Shown here one piece after another: positions 1 through 10,680 of a stretch of DNA of 64,000 nt. This DNA is from Antedon bifida (Eukaryota > Echinodermata > Crinoidea > Comatulida > Antedonidae). The translations under genes and the position numbers were made by a program. Location: contig OY727098.1 of assembly GCA_963402885.1 (NCBI GenBank), positions 13,936,717-14,000,716 on the forward strand. The letters are read 5' to 3'. Numbering within the stretch: position 1 is the first letter of the stretch; each line of letters starts with the position of its first letter. The notes beneath the pieces were generated by a model. It was given only the letters and a program-made list of their open reading frames with translations. It was not told where the DNA came from and did no database searches.

Positions 1-26
1 GACGATGGTTCTTGGAATGATAATGA
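1..26 (-). CDS. Possible further exon of the microexon secreted gene, cut by window edge
   Basis: On the minus strand a pyrimidine-rich stretch ending in AG (complement of 27..44) precedes this piece. Joined to the one leftover G of the upstream phase-1 exons, it opens in frame and reads VIIIPRTIV up to the window edge. The acceptor is only fair and the piece is very short, so this is a guess based on phase compatibility with the exons at 2409..2459 and 3279..3296. It could equally be intron. Confidence 0.18.
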
Positions 27-391
27 CTCGGGTAAAAAGGTAGGACGTTCTTATATAGGGCAGAGGTGGGGAGGCGGAGTGCATAAAAGGTGTTTTATAA
101 AATTGTAAGTCAAGTTATTTGTGGTACTTATTTGTTTTTAATGCACAATAAATCATTTAAACTTACCAATTAGGAATTATTTAAAAGCTATATTAATAAC
201 TCTGGGTTTTTAATTAATAGCTTTAATTAATGAGACACAAAAACATGATGTATGATAGACAATTAATTAAATGACACAGTTCATGACACATTTAGTTTAT
301 GATGGAATTATTGAAATAAATATATGTAAAATCATGTATAGTTTGTTAATATTAAAACAACTAGTAAATATTAATACCAAAAACAATTGCA
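27..391. other. AT-rich spacer, no gene seen
   Basis: Runs of A/T with no coding potential, repeat match or splice-like exon that I could support. If the microexon gene continues leftward, this is intron. Confidence 0.4.
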
Positions 392-948
392 TTAAAGATG
401 TATTGTCCCTTTGACTAAATCCAAAAAAATAAAAAATAACAGATTTCGAAAAAAGGTGGGTCATTTTGAAGTATCATAATAGTTATTAACTATATCACCA
501 AAAATTTGTCGAAAAAAAAAATCATTTAACTGAAATACAGATGTTTTTTTGTTAAAAAAATAACTCTGACTTCCAGTCAAAGTTTTCGATCAAAACATAC
601 CCCATAATGAAACGCGCTTGTTTGGCTACTCTGTATGCATAATCATAAAACTTCCTCACGATCTGTGTGAAAATACCTTCTCAACCGTGACGAGTTGTAA
701 ACAATCCTAATTAGCATATGCATAATGCGTACACGTGGTTTGAAATCTTTGTTTACTTTCGCTCGCGACGATTTTCCAAACGAAATGTAATCAAACTAAT
801 TTACCTGTTAATTACGTAAACTTGTTGCTTTTGGCTCGAATTTTCGACTTAAAGTGAATAACTTTAATATTACTTTGATATGGCCAATTTAAATTTAGAA
901 TATTTTGACCTTCATTTTTTTGTGTTTCAAGGGACAATACATCTTTAA
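392..948. mobile_element. TTAA-flanked MITE, copy 1
   Basis: The left end reads TTAAAGATGTATTGTCCCT (392..410) and the right end is its exact reverse complement, AGGGACAATACATCTTTAA (930..948). A second copy of the whole 0.55 kb sequence lies at 22970..23501, and related fragments lie near 35045..35379, 48987 and 62556. Complete ends always sit at TTAA, so TTAA is probably the target duplication, as in piggyBac-type transposition; the terminal AGATG does not match the usual piggyBac CCC end. It carries no coding capacity and is non-autonomous. Confidence 0.85.
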
Positions 949-1837
949 CAGATGAACTTCTATGGAATAATTAAGAAATATAAACATAGAAATGGAAAAA
1001 CATTAAAATTGTTAAATTGTATTAATGTGATATTAGATGCCAACCAGGGGATATTAATATATTAAATAGTGTAGCTCATCACTTTTTCAGTTTAAAATGA
1101 AATGAAAATAAGTATTTCTTTCACTCTATAAGTTTTTTCCCCATTTTTTCATTAATTTTGCTTCATTCCCTAAATCTGCCTGGCAAACACATTTGAAATG
1201 CAAGGAAATAAAATTAATGTTAAGGTTAAATTATGTAGTAATACAGTAGTATTAAATTACTCCCCTACACAAGTGTGCTTTCAACCTTGGACTTTATGTA
1301 CAGTAATCAATGTAGTACTTCATGGTGAAAGTAAATATAAATTTGCATAATGTATTGTACAAGTGGAACTGAAAGATTCTGAAATGTACCGAGATAAACA
1401 TATAATGATAACATATTGTTACTCCATTCTAGAGATAATGATTTTATAGATTATATACAATTTTAGCTTTATAATATCTTTTGGAATTATCAGCAAATAT
1501 GTAAAAGGCCTATAATAAAATACAGTACGTGATTAGATATGAATACAGAAATACCAACGGCCACTTTATGTTGATTCTTTAAACAAAACCCTCAATTATT
1601 AATTGCAAATTTGTTGCAAGATTGGAAAACTCAGCCTATAGACAATGAATATAGCCATTTAAAAAAAAAAATAATTTATCAAATAACCAGTTAATTACAT
1701 CAAATTCCATCAAATAATGAAGTGAATCTGGCCAAAAAGTGTGAAAAATGTAAAAATTACCAATTTACAAATGGAATAAGATTGGTCTTAATTCTTAATG
1801 TTTAGAAAGGAAGGTTCCTGGGACACATCTTATTTTC
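949..1837. other. AT-rich spacer, no gene seen
   Basis: Low-complexity AT-rich sequence without recognisable repeats or exons. It separates the TTAA MITE from the LINE tail and is probably intronic if the minus-strand microexon gene extends this far. Confidence 0.4.
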
Positions 1838-1839
1838 AT

Positions 1840-2271
1840 AGGTTGAAAGTGCAAAAAATTTACATAGACTTTCATTAGGATTTAAGGTGTTGAAAGGTTA
1901 CTGTCCCCATTCTTTCAATGAGTATATTAAAACTAGTGAAAGATGTCCGGGTAGGCTTTTACGTTGGAATTCGAAAGGCAATACTTTTCATAATTCTGTA
2001 TTTGTTTCCTTTCCTAGACTATGGGAGCAAATACCAAATGACATAAAAGATTCACAAACAATTTCAATATTTAAGGCTGCTCTAACAAAACACTATATTT
2101 CATGTTATGTATAATTTAATTGTATTTTTCTTGTATATGGTTTTATCTTTAACTGATTGTATTGTATGGAGTGAGTGCAGAATCTGTTTGGGCTTTAGCC
2201 TATTCTCATTCCTGGTTATTTTTACATTGATGACCGAATAAATATTATTATTATTATTATTATTATTAACC
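1840..2271 (+). mobile_element. 5'-truncated non-LTR retrotransposon with (ATT)n tail
   Basis: The 1842..2114 frame reads as the C-terminal end of a LINE polyprotein: ESAKNLHRLSLGFKVLKGY, then a block containing SVFVSFPRLWEQIPNDI and a closing FKAALTKH. This is the usual R-F-PRLWN-LP---FK---H end of CR1/L2/Jockey-type reverse transcriptases, and it stops at TAA 2112. A short 3' UTR follows, ending GACCGAATAA and an (ATT)n run at about 2243..2270, typical of a target-primed LINE tail. The 5' part, including the catalytic domain, is missing. Confidence 0.72.
1842..2114 (+). pseudogene. Reverse transcriptase C-terminal fragment (LINE)
   Basis: About 90 codons open before the natural stop. The part after position 1887 is the region that follows the RT thumb in CR1/L2-like elements, recognised by the PRLWEQIP-ND block and the terminal FKAAL-KH helix. 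There is no real start codon: the frame simply begins after an upstream TAG, so this is a dead 5'-truncated copy. It is intact over its remaining length, which suggests a moderately young insertion. Confidence 0.65.
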
Positions 2272-2408
2272 AATGCAGGTGCTCCATGGACGACAAGCAA
2301 TTAATATATTATGCTTTAATAATAATATTTGGGAATGGAATTTCATAGGCTGCATATTATATGACAAAAGCATGACGTGGAGAGAGTAAATTTTCCCTAT
2401 TGCCTTAC

Positions 2409-2459
2409 CTTCTACAATTGTAATCAGATCTGTAGTGGCTACAAATTCAGTCGAATCGA
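2409..2459 (-). CDS. 51-nt phase-1 exon of secreted microexon gene
   Basis: Read on the minus strand, the exon lies between an acceptor ending TACTATTAG and a good donor, GAAG|GTAAGG. With the single G left by the upstream exon it translates as V-D-STEFVATTDLITIVE and again leaves one G, so its length (51) is a multiple of three and both borders are phase 1. The Thr-rich character matches the AQTTA coded by the 18-nt exon upstream. I do not recognise the protein family. The acceptor has a weak pyrimidine tract, which is the main reason for doubt. Confidence 0.45.
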
Positions 2460-3278
2460 CTAATAGTACACAATTTCAATATAAATAGTTTAATACTTCT
2501 CCAATTAATAAATAACAAATAATCATTAATTCTAATGTTTTAGAGTTTATATTTGACGTACATGTATATGTCATCAAAAATACACAAACCAAAAGTGGTG
2601 TTGGTAGTCAACAAGTGTCGTCTATCTGATTATTACCAACAATAGAGGATAGACAGGGAATGACACCATGCTCTTTTATTTTGTAACATGTTCATACTGA
2701 TAACATAATTTTTGTTACAATTAATAAAAGGATTTGTGACATGTGTTTTATGGTATTTATTTATTTAGGTATCATATAGATAGTAAAACCTCAATTCAGG
2801 TTCAATTAACCTCAACTTCAATTCAGTCGCACCTGACAGTAACAATTTATTTGCAACGTGGCCTTTGTTTTTAAAGAAATACCAAAACCCATTTTTGTTT
2901 TTCTTTTGGGATTTTTCAATAGAAACCTGGTCATACTAAAGATAGATGGAAGCTTCATTCCTTACATTATTAAAGAGTTTTTTGCACACTGCAGATTGTT
3001 TCATTTGTACTTCACAGCCATTTATTACATTTTTAATGTCAGTGCTGAATTAATTGTAAATAACAGGTTGTGTAGGATTTTTATATTATTTTTATTCGCA
3101 CTATATCACAATTTAGTCAGGAAAATAGATAGAAAAGCTCAAAGAAACGGTCTGTGTCAGAATGTTTAGGTTAGCTTTTGGGTCAGAACCACCTAGTAGT
3201 GTGAAACCAAACGCATTCTGGATATAAAACATCAGGAGGAAATATGTTATTTATTACAATAAATTAAACAATACTAAC
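2460..3278. other. Probable intron of microexon gene
   Basis: AT-rich sequence between the two small minus-strand exons. No repeat or coding frame stands out; open frames here lack codon bias and similarity I can name. Confidence 0.4.
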
Positions 3279-3296
3279 CTGCTGTAGTTTGAGCAG
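3279..3296 (-). CDS. 18-nt microexon of secreted protein
   Basis: On the minus strand the sequence runs TTATATCTTTCAG|CTGCTCAAACTACAGCAG|GTTAGT: a strong acceptor, 18 coding bases, then a donor. Entered in phase 1 from the signal exon, it codes A-AQTTA and leaves one G, so the frame is kept whether or not it is skipped. It ends with the same ACAGCAG as the signal exon, which might reflect exon duplication. Six-residue in-frame cassettes of this kind can be alternatively included; that is inference. Confidence 0.5.
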
Positions 3297-5078
3297 CTGA
3301 AAGATATAAAACAAATAATTATTAAAGTGTAAACTTTTATGTGGAATGGCACAAGAAATGGAGGACTATCTATTCTACTAAATCATTAACCTATAATGTT
3401 ATAGCGCCATGAAAAAAAAACCACTTCGACTTAAGAAGAGGGCTGTTGTGTATCATTCTTTTTGCTTAAGACAACTAGTTGTATTGTCTTCCAAAAACAT
3501 GAAAAATCTGACTTTGATTGGTAATTTTGTAGTTGTAATAAAGTTAATACTTCTGCAGAAAAAAAATTGTTTGTATGACTTATAAAAAGACAAAATGAAC
3601 AGTTAAATTCAACAAAAACCCATTGTCTGGCAGCTGGCAATTTGAATATTGTTTTGCTTTAAATTACAGTTTTTCATGTAACTATAACTATGTGACATTA
3701 AAATGAAATATTCAACAACAAAAAATATTAATATTTATATATTAATTATTTTTTCAGGTGACAATATTTAAGCAAATAATGAAAAAGAAGAAGAGGCTTT
3801 ATTATAAAACCAATTCTTTTTATCATGTAAAATTGTTAAACTTTAAAGCAAAATCATTGACTTAATTAAAACAAAGTTAAGATTCTTTTTTTATAATCTG
3901 ACCCTAAGTTTCTAACTGATGAATTATATGAATATTCACAGCACACTGTAGCTACTTTGTAATGAAATCTAAATACCTTGTAATCAATACATAAAATTTG
4001 ACTAATATAAAAATGGGACATGTAATGAATAAGTTAACAATAAATCTTCTATGAAATATTATTGCTATAAATGTGAGCGTTTGTCTTCAGGCTAGATTTT
4101 AATTACATGATGTCAGGATCAACAGACAATTAACAATGATCGCTGTGAAGTATGACCTGTGTATTTTATCTCATATGTCATTTCTGATATGATTAAATGG
4201 ATAGAAGAAGAATAGAAGAAATAGTTGGGAGGATAAAAAAATTTCAAAAAAAACTTTGTCAAGTCATTGATTTTTGTTTTGAGTCAGTTTTCAAAATAAA
4301 AAATTTGAAGGAAAATTCCATTCCTTAGGATAATATAATATTGTTTCAGTTTTAAGAAATGCTTAACAATATTGATGATTGTAGAGTTGACAATGAAGAT
4401 GTTAGTAACAGTTATCAGTTGGGGAAAATTGCAAAATCAGCATGGATCATGTTTACAAAACAATATAGATTATCTGATAACTCCTAGAAAGCAGGAAGCC
4501 TTTTCCAAAAATCCTCTGACTTTTAAGCCTAATGACAATATAATAATGCATAATTTAATTGTAATAAATAAGTGCAATGCAAACAGGTTGGACACTTGTA
4601 AAGACTTTCGAAACAGTGGCACACTTCTTGAATGAAGGTGGGTCCAGAGTAGTAAAATGAAAGTTTAATATATATATATATATTTAACATTAGGCATATT
4701 TACAAGGAAACAATATACAGTAGTTATGTAGTTATTAATAAATAAATTCCGATGATTACTGTTTTATTTGGAAATGCATTCCTTATCAAAACTGAAACGT
4801 AATTTTAATATATACAGTATTTTTGTCAAAACAGAAAGCACAGAATAAACAATCTGGTATGTTTAAGTCATTCTAGAAACACAATATATTACACAAAACC
4901 TACAACACAATAATTAATCTCATCTCATCTCATTAAAATCATTAAACATGTTTCATTCTTGACTTTCAATACAAAATACACATCTCATATTGTTTTAATA
5001 ACTACAGTACATCTACTAAAAAGTACTATATACTATTGTATACTACTGTATGACTGAAATAACATTTTTTGTACAAAC
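3297..5078. other. Probable intron of microexon gene
   Basis: About 1.8 kb of AT-rich DNA between the microexon and the signal-peptide exon. It contains a (TA)n run at about 4669..4682 and a short CATCT/CTCAT simple repeat near 4921. Short open frames (for example 4372..4635, plus strand) show no recognisable protein. Confidence 0.4.
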
Positions 5079-5151
5079 CTGCTGTTCCAATATAAAGTAA
5101 AAACATGGCAACGAGCCACTGGGTCTCCATAGTTCTTCGCATTTTAGACTT
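5079..5151 (-). CDS. Signal-peptide exon of a predicted secreted protein
   Basis: Minus strand: acceptor ...AATTAATTTCAG precedes the exon at 5152. A 9-nt leader follows, then ATG at 5142, reading MRRTMETQWLVAMFLLYIG and then TA before a phase-1 donor, CAG|GTTTGT, at 5078. Basic and polar start, hydrophobic core WLVAMFLLYIG and small residues GTA-A make a textbook signal peptide, with cleavage likely around GTA/AAQ. A second in-frame ATG (codon 5) is possible. The upstream acceptor implies a separate 5' UTR exon further right, which I could not locate. Next exons: 3279..3296 and 2409..2459. Confidence 0.55.
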
Positions 5152-5450
5152 CTGAAATTAATTCTGTAAAATGGAAAGTATAATAGAAAGAAGGTACTTC
5201 AAAATGCCATTTAAATGATTGATACATAATACAAATGAGTTTCTTTGTCTTTGTGCCTTGTCTAAATTTACAAGTTTTGTATTTCTAGTGCATTCTGTCG
5301 TATTATTAATAAATATTTTGATGGCACGATTGCAGGAAATAGTCACATACAGTATGGGAGAAGCTCGACATAAATCTGTTTCAACTGTGTCATCTGTAGC
5401 AGACTAATTCCTAACAAAGGTACAGAATCAAGATAGAACTAGAATTTAAT
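5152..5450. other. Probable 5' UTR intron of microexon gene
   Basis: AT-rich sequence immediately upstream (minus sense) of the signal exon. Two overlapping open frames of 62 codons on opposite strands show no recognisable protein. No promoter can be pointed to. Confidence 0.35.
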
Positions 5451-6970
5451 TCGTCACTTTGACGAAATATAGGTGATCATTTTTATCATTTTACTGAAAT
5501 TAATTTTTTTTTAAACATGCACGTACGTTAACATACGATCGGAAAATGTTGATGTATGCCATCCTATTATATGCTTATAGTGCTGAGTTGTGCCTATATG
5601 CCATATACAATATGTACAGTATATACTGTATATCTATATACAGTGTAGCATAGGTGAAATTACGGGACACACATGTTCTAATTTTTTGGCATGATGACGT
5701 TATCAAACTAAACTTTAAGATGACAATTTCGAAAGATAATTAATTGAGCAAAAAAATATAAGATTTTGAAAAAAATTTGGCACGTAGAAGCGCTGTGCGC
5801 GCTCTTTGAATTGTGTATAACTTTGACGAAAAATATGAAAAAACTACTTTTTCACTTCAACTGGCCATATGTTAACGTCACAACATCCGATAGGCTTAAT
5901 TTTTATATGAATTAATATCTACATTTCATCAGCTTTCATAATAAATTATAATCATCAAGGTAACCTTCAATTCTGAAGAGCTGTAAGATATTCAAATTTA
6001 CTGCGAAGGTGAAATTACACGGCCTACGTTATTCAAGTTTTTACGCGTGATGACGTCATTAAAATGAAGATAGTGTCAACTCATGATAAAGATAATTAAT
6101 TAAGCAAGCACATACTGAAAGTTGTGCGAAATTCGAGCACACATAACCAAGATGCGCTCTGTTGAATGTGATAATCTACACAAAAAGATAACAAATCATA
6201 ATTTTTAAATTCAAGTGGCCATTTGATGACGTCAAGACATTTTGTACGTAAAATGTGTACATGAATTCATATCTACACCTCAATGGCTTCCAGAATAAGT
6301 TAAAAAAATCGGGGGTCATCTTGCATTCTGAAGAATTATTTTCATTTTAAAAAAGACCTATTTTTCACCATTTTCAGAACTTTTGTAAAATTAATGTGCG
6401 CATTTTGTCATTTTTAACGTGCTCGTATAGCGTTATTTTAAGTCGGAACTGACTCAAATTTGGTGAATGTACTAAGGATGGTGAGTAGAATGAGATTTGT
6501 AAAAAAAAATCATATTTTTTACGCTTATTAAGTATCGCGCGCGCAAAATCGCATTTTTGCGCAGTAATTTTTTGAAACACGCAAATGGCCTAATTCATGC
6601 TCTAAATTGATCAAAACTTTATTTTGAGCGTTTTAAATTTTTAACACGCGATATCACGCGAATGAACCTACGTGCGCGTGCGTTTTTATTTGCTAATATT
6701 TTTACCCTTGATCTGAAGTTTACGTGTAGTGAATTTCATTAATATGTGATAATGAATTATGGAGATATGATTGATAATGTGATTTCGCAAAATGGCGTAT
6801 AAATGTCGTCACGGATGAGTGATCACGCTGGAAAGCTTATTAGGATTAAGTTATATTATTTGAAAGATATTCTGAAATTTTTGTAATCATTGACATTAAA
6901 CTTTTTGAGATAATTGTTACACAAAATAGTGTACAGAAACAATAAAAAGAAAAAAAATAACTAGACATGA

Positions 6971-8518
6971 AACTCGTCACTTTGACGAGTTAGTTATCCG
7001 CACCACGACAAACGCCACGTGCACGTCATACGTTGGAATATTGCATACAGATAAAGATTATGGCATTATGACAAGAACTGAAGAATATCATATGCTGTTA
7101 GTGCTGAAAACAGTATAATCTGTATACATACTACATACAGTGTAGAATAGGTGAAATTACGGGACCCGCCATTTATTCCAATTTTTAACATGGTACGGTG
7201 GACGGTATCAAAATGAAACACTTAGATAGCAATTTCAGAAGGAAATTATCTCAGGAACAACATATTAACGTGTATAAGAAATTTGAATACGTAAAATATA
7301 GATTCGCACCCTTTTAAATGTGATGAACTATTACGCAAAATATGAAAATACGACTTTTTTTATTCAACTGGCCATATGATGACGTCACAACATCCGATTG
7401 GCGAAAAGTTCACATGATTTTGTATCTACAATCCAATAGCTTCCAGAAAACGTTTTAATCGTGATTATCACATTTTATTCTTACGAGCTATTACAGATTA
7501 AAATTTACTGTAAAGATGAAATTAATGACCCACGTAATTAAAATGTTTAGGCATGATGACGTCATAAAAATTAAAATATTTTTATCTTATGCTAAAGAAA
7601 GTTGATTGACCTACACAATATATAAATGTAGGAGAAAAAGGAATACAGATAAGCGTGATGCGCTCCATTGAATGTGATGAGCAATAACGAAAGAGACAAA
7701 AATCCTATATTTTACATTCGTGTGGCCATACGATGACGTCACAATGTTTTTTAGCCTTATCGATGCATAATCCGATATCTACAACTCATCAACTTCTAGA
7801 TTTTGTAATAAAAATAAACGGTTCACGGTTTACTTTAGAAACTATGACTGTTTAAAAAAAGACATTATTTTGACGATTTTTTAAGCTTTTTCATAAAAAA
7901 CGCGCACGAATTGTCTAATTCAACGTGTTCGTATGGCGTTATTTAAACTGGAAAAGGTCTAAATTGTTTTCAAAATTACTAGGAAAGGCTTGAAAAATAT
8001 AATTCAAGAGAAAAAAATATGTTTTTAACGCTACGTGCGCACCGCGTGCGTAAAAAATTGCGCGCCCGTGGGAATTTTTGACATGCTTAAAATGACAAGA
8101 AACGCATAAAAAGTTGATTAGAAATTAATTTTGCGCATTTTGAAATTCTAAATGCGCGTGCGCGCGTAACTTCTTGTGAAACATGCCATTTTTAATCCGT
8201 AGAAAGTTTGCTCTTGATATGACTTAAATTTTCACAAAGTGTCAATTAAAAATTACTTTTAGTTTTTAATCTATGATCAATCATAAAAAATCATAAAATT
8301 GCGCGTAAGTCACGTTACGCAACTCTGACGTCTTTTAAAAATAGGAGGTGACCAACTTCACGTACATGTCCACATGTTGTCAAAGTTATGAAATGTTATG
8401 TTTACCCATTTTAGAGAAACGCGCTGCACAAAAATAGCGAGAAAGAAAGAAGAATAATACAGAAAAAAATATTGATCCCATACAATAACAAGGAGTTATC
8501 CGCCAAGTGCGGATAACT
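6971..8518 (+). mobile_element. Hairpin-bounded element Y nested in X (1.55 kb)
   Basis: Element Y starts with the hairpin AACTCGTCA-CTT-TGACGAGTT (6971..6991) and then AGTTATCCGC (6992..7001). It ends with the hairpin AGTTATCCGC-CAAGT-GCGGATAACT (8494..8518), whose stem is again the 5' 10-mer. Inside are two related repeats of about 365 bp starting at 7151 and 7516, homologous to those of X. Just before each 3' hairpin both X and Y carry TACAATAACAA, so Y inserted 58 bases before the 3' end of X. A shortened minus-strand copy lies at 23860..24925. Confidence 0.72.
8494..8518. repeat. 3' terminal hairpin of element Y
   Basis: Perfect 10-bp stem (AGTTATCCGC / GCGGATAACT) with a CAAGT loop. 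It is followed at once by AA, so the end reads CTAA, compatible with the CTRR end of Helitrons, though this short match is weak evidence by itself. Confidence 0.8.
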
Positions 8519-8546
8519 AATAATAAAGATTTTATACAATAACAAT

Positions 8547-8576
8547 AGGTGATCATTTTATTCTAAATGATCACCT
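8547..8576. repeat. 3' terminal hairpin of element X
   Basis: Perfect 12-bp stem AGGTGATCATTT / AAATGATCACCT with a TATTCT loop. The left arm is identical to 5471..5482 near the 5' end of X. Confidence 0.8.
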
Positions 8577-8666
8577 AAATATTATCTTGAACTTAATAAC
8601 CATTACAGTGAATGGAAACTAATAGATTTCACTATAAATGTGATGTCTGTGAGTATCGAGTCAAAT

Positions 8667-8780
8667 CAAATCAATCTCTTATTCATCTCATAAAAAACAA
8701 TACACATAACAAAAAGGAGTAAAACAAATAAAAGAAGATGAAAGGGATCTCCAGGAAACCCCAAGGGGCTTGTGATAGAA
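8667..8780 (-). mobile_element. LINE 3' end fragment, minus strand
   Basis: The stretch containing CAATCTCTTATTCATCTCAT and ACAAAAAGGAGTAAAAC is the reverse complement of a sequence at 13775..13835 (GTTTTACTCCTTTTTGTTAT ... GATGAGATGAATAAAGAGAT). Two inverted copies ending in an AATAAAGAGATTGATTT-like tail suggest the 3' UTR of a non-LTR retrotransposon. There is no coding part here. Confidence 0.5.
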
Positions 8781-9019
8781 GCATACTGTACCTTTACAAC
8801 TTATATTGTTTGTTAATGCACAGAAAAAAAATGTAATACTTCTACACCAAAATGTCTGAAAGATATAAAAAATATTATTATTTAATTTAACATACTACAA
8901 TGGATGCTAAATATTAAAAACAAAGTAATAAAAAAAACGTTTTTTTTTTACATCATTTAATTACACTTACAGTAGAACCTTTTGAGAACCTTATCAGAAT
9001 AAACAATAGTTTTAACTGG

Positions 9020-9345
9020 AACTCTATTTATTCTTTATTTCGGATAGTATATCCATATAACAAAACATACAAAACAAAAAGAGAAACAATTTCACCAGGA
9101 AATTAACAACAATAGCAACCTAACCGCTATTAAAAGGAACACTGTTGGGTCCTGAAGGTGTCCAGTCCACTTCCATTTTATATACTGATTGTACACTATC
9201 ACATTTTAGGTATTCATTCTGAACGTATGGGAATGAGCTTTGAGTGGACTAGAAGTTATTCTTATCAGGAATTGAACACAGGTCTTTCTGTAAAATAGTT
9301 GAGTGTCTCAACTACTCAGTTTTGCAAAGAAGTTAGTTAGAAAGA
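9020..9345 (-). mobile_element. tRNA-derived SINE, minus strand
   Basis: Read on the minus strand, the head near 9330 contains an A-box-like TAGTTGAGACA and, about 37 bases on, a B box TGTTCAATTCC that fits the RGTTCRANNCC consensus. A body of about 200 bp follows, and then the tail TTAATTTCCTGGTGAAATTG ... CTATCCGAAATAAAGAATAA. The tail recurs at 42556..42665, as expected for a dispersed SINE (or a LINE whose tail it borrowed). There is no coding capacity. Confidence 0.68.
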
Positions 9346-10680
9346 CCGAGTAAATAGTGTTTAAAATTTGTATTTCATGCTCAGCTGTATGTAGTAGAAT
9401 AATGGTTCAATGTTAGATTTTACATAACTAATTTATTAGTGAAAGTATTTATAGTGAAAAACTTACAATTTAAGAAATAGTTCTAAGCAAAGGATCAAAA
9501 GTAATCCTTTGTTTAGTTGGAAAACAGCTTTATTGTTTGAATTATAAACAATGGAAAAATCAATATAATACAATAGAGTACAGAATATGAATCGAAGGAA
9601 ATGCTTAAATTTAATACCAATATACCGTATACAATGACAGTTTTTGATAATTTAATTATGTCTAAATGACCAAATCTCCTGAAATAACACATTTGGGGAG
9701 AAAGTTGGTGGGTCAAATTATACACTCCTTGGTTAAAAGAAGAAATACTCAGTGGTGCTACAAAAGTAGTACTATGTTCTTGCAAAGTCTGTGGGGTTTA
9801 TAGAAAATATCATATATCTAGACATTTCAACAACTTTGCTTGTTTTTTAATACTGTATTAAAATTGTAATATAAATAAAAATTCCACTATATATTTAAAT
9901 TGTATGATCATTTCATCACAATACCTAGTTGAGGTAATGGGGCTTGAATGACAGGAAATTGCTTTGTTTACAGTCAAAGTTACATTATGGTGCTATAGTA
10001 CTGTATAAGTGTTTAAAATACCCATTTCATGTCAAAATATGCATTAGAAATCATGTAAACATTATTCTACTGCAGATACTGCAGTAACTGTATTTGCTGA
10101 AATGCAATAAGATACAATGTTATTTCAAGTTTATGCGGAAGTTGATGATTACCCAACAAGCTTAATTGCTATTCCAAAATGTAGTTCTGCAGTAGAATAA
10201 TTCTGACATGGTTCATTAATGAAATTAAAAGAAGAAAGTTTCAGTGTTGTATCATTCATGGTGCATGTCAACCCTTTAGATAAATATTATATCTCAATAG
10301 AAGATCTATAAATGTTTATTCAAAATGAGCACAAAGCACATGAAACTTTACAACATATCTTTCAATTTGTTGTAAGAAGATATAAAGAAAACAATGGATT
10401 TTCAATACAAACACAGTGTAAATAAAGTAAAATATTTAGGGACTTCCCCTTGTTTTACTGTAATACCTACTCAATAAAGTTTATGTTTCATCTCAATGTA
10501 ATTATGTTAATTATAGGACTGTATTTGAATGAAGGATATTTTCATATATGGAAATAATAATGCAATTTACTACAAACAATATTGTAAAGATTATAACCAA
10601 TGCCAATTCTATTGGTGGGTCACAATAAAGATAAGTAAAAATGTGAAAAACATAATAGCTACTGTATAATCTTATTAGTG
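9346..10680. other. AT-rich spacer, no gene seen
   Basis: Contains scattered TACTGTA/TACAGTA motifs and short open frames on both strands without recognisable protein (for example 9513..9785 minus). No terminal repeats were found. Confidence 0.4.

Larger units (their letters stand above)
5451..8576 (+). mobile_element. Hairpin-bounded element X (about 1.58 kb), interrupted by element Y
   Basis: The left end has the hairpin TCGTCA-CTT-TGACGA (5451..5465) followed by AGGTGATCATTT (5471..5482). The right end is a perfect hairpin built from that same 12-mer: AGGTGATCATTT, a 6-base loop, AAATGATCACCT (8547..8576). Without the nested element Y the length is about 1.58 kb. The body holds two diverged direct repeats of about 355 bp beginning GTGAAATTAC at 5654 and 6009, each with a TGAYGTCA-type site, then a tract rich in GCGCGC. 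There is no protein. Subterminal inverted repeats, a 3' hairpin and internal repeats recall Helentron-associated non-autonomous elements; that assignment is inference. Confidence 0.7.
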
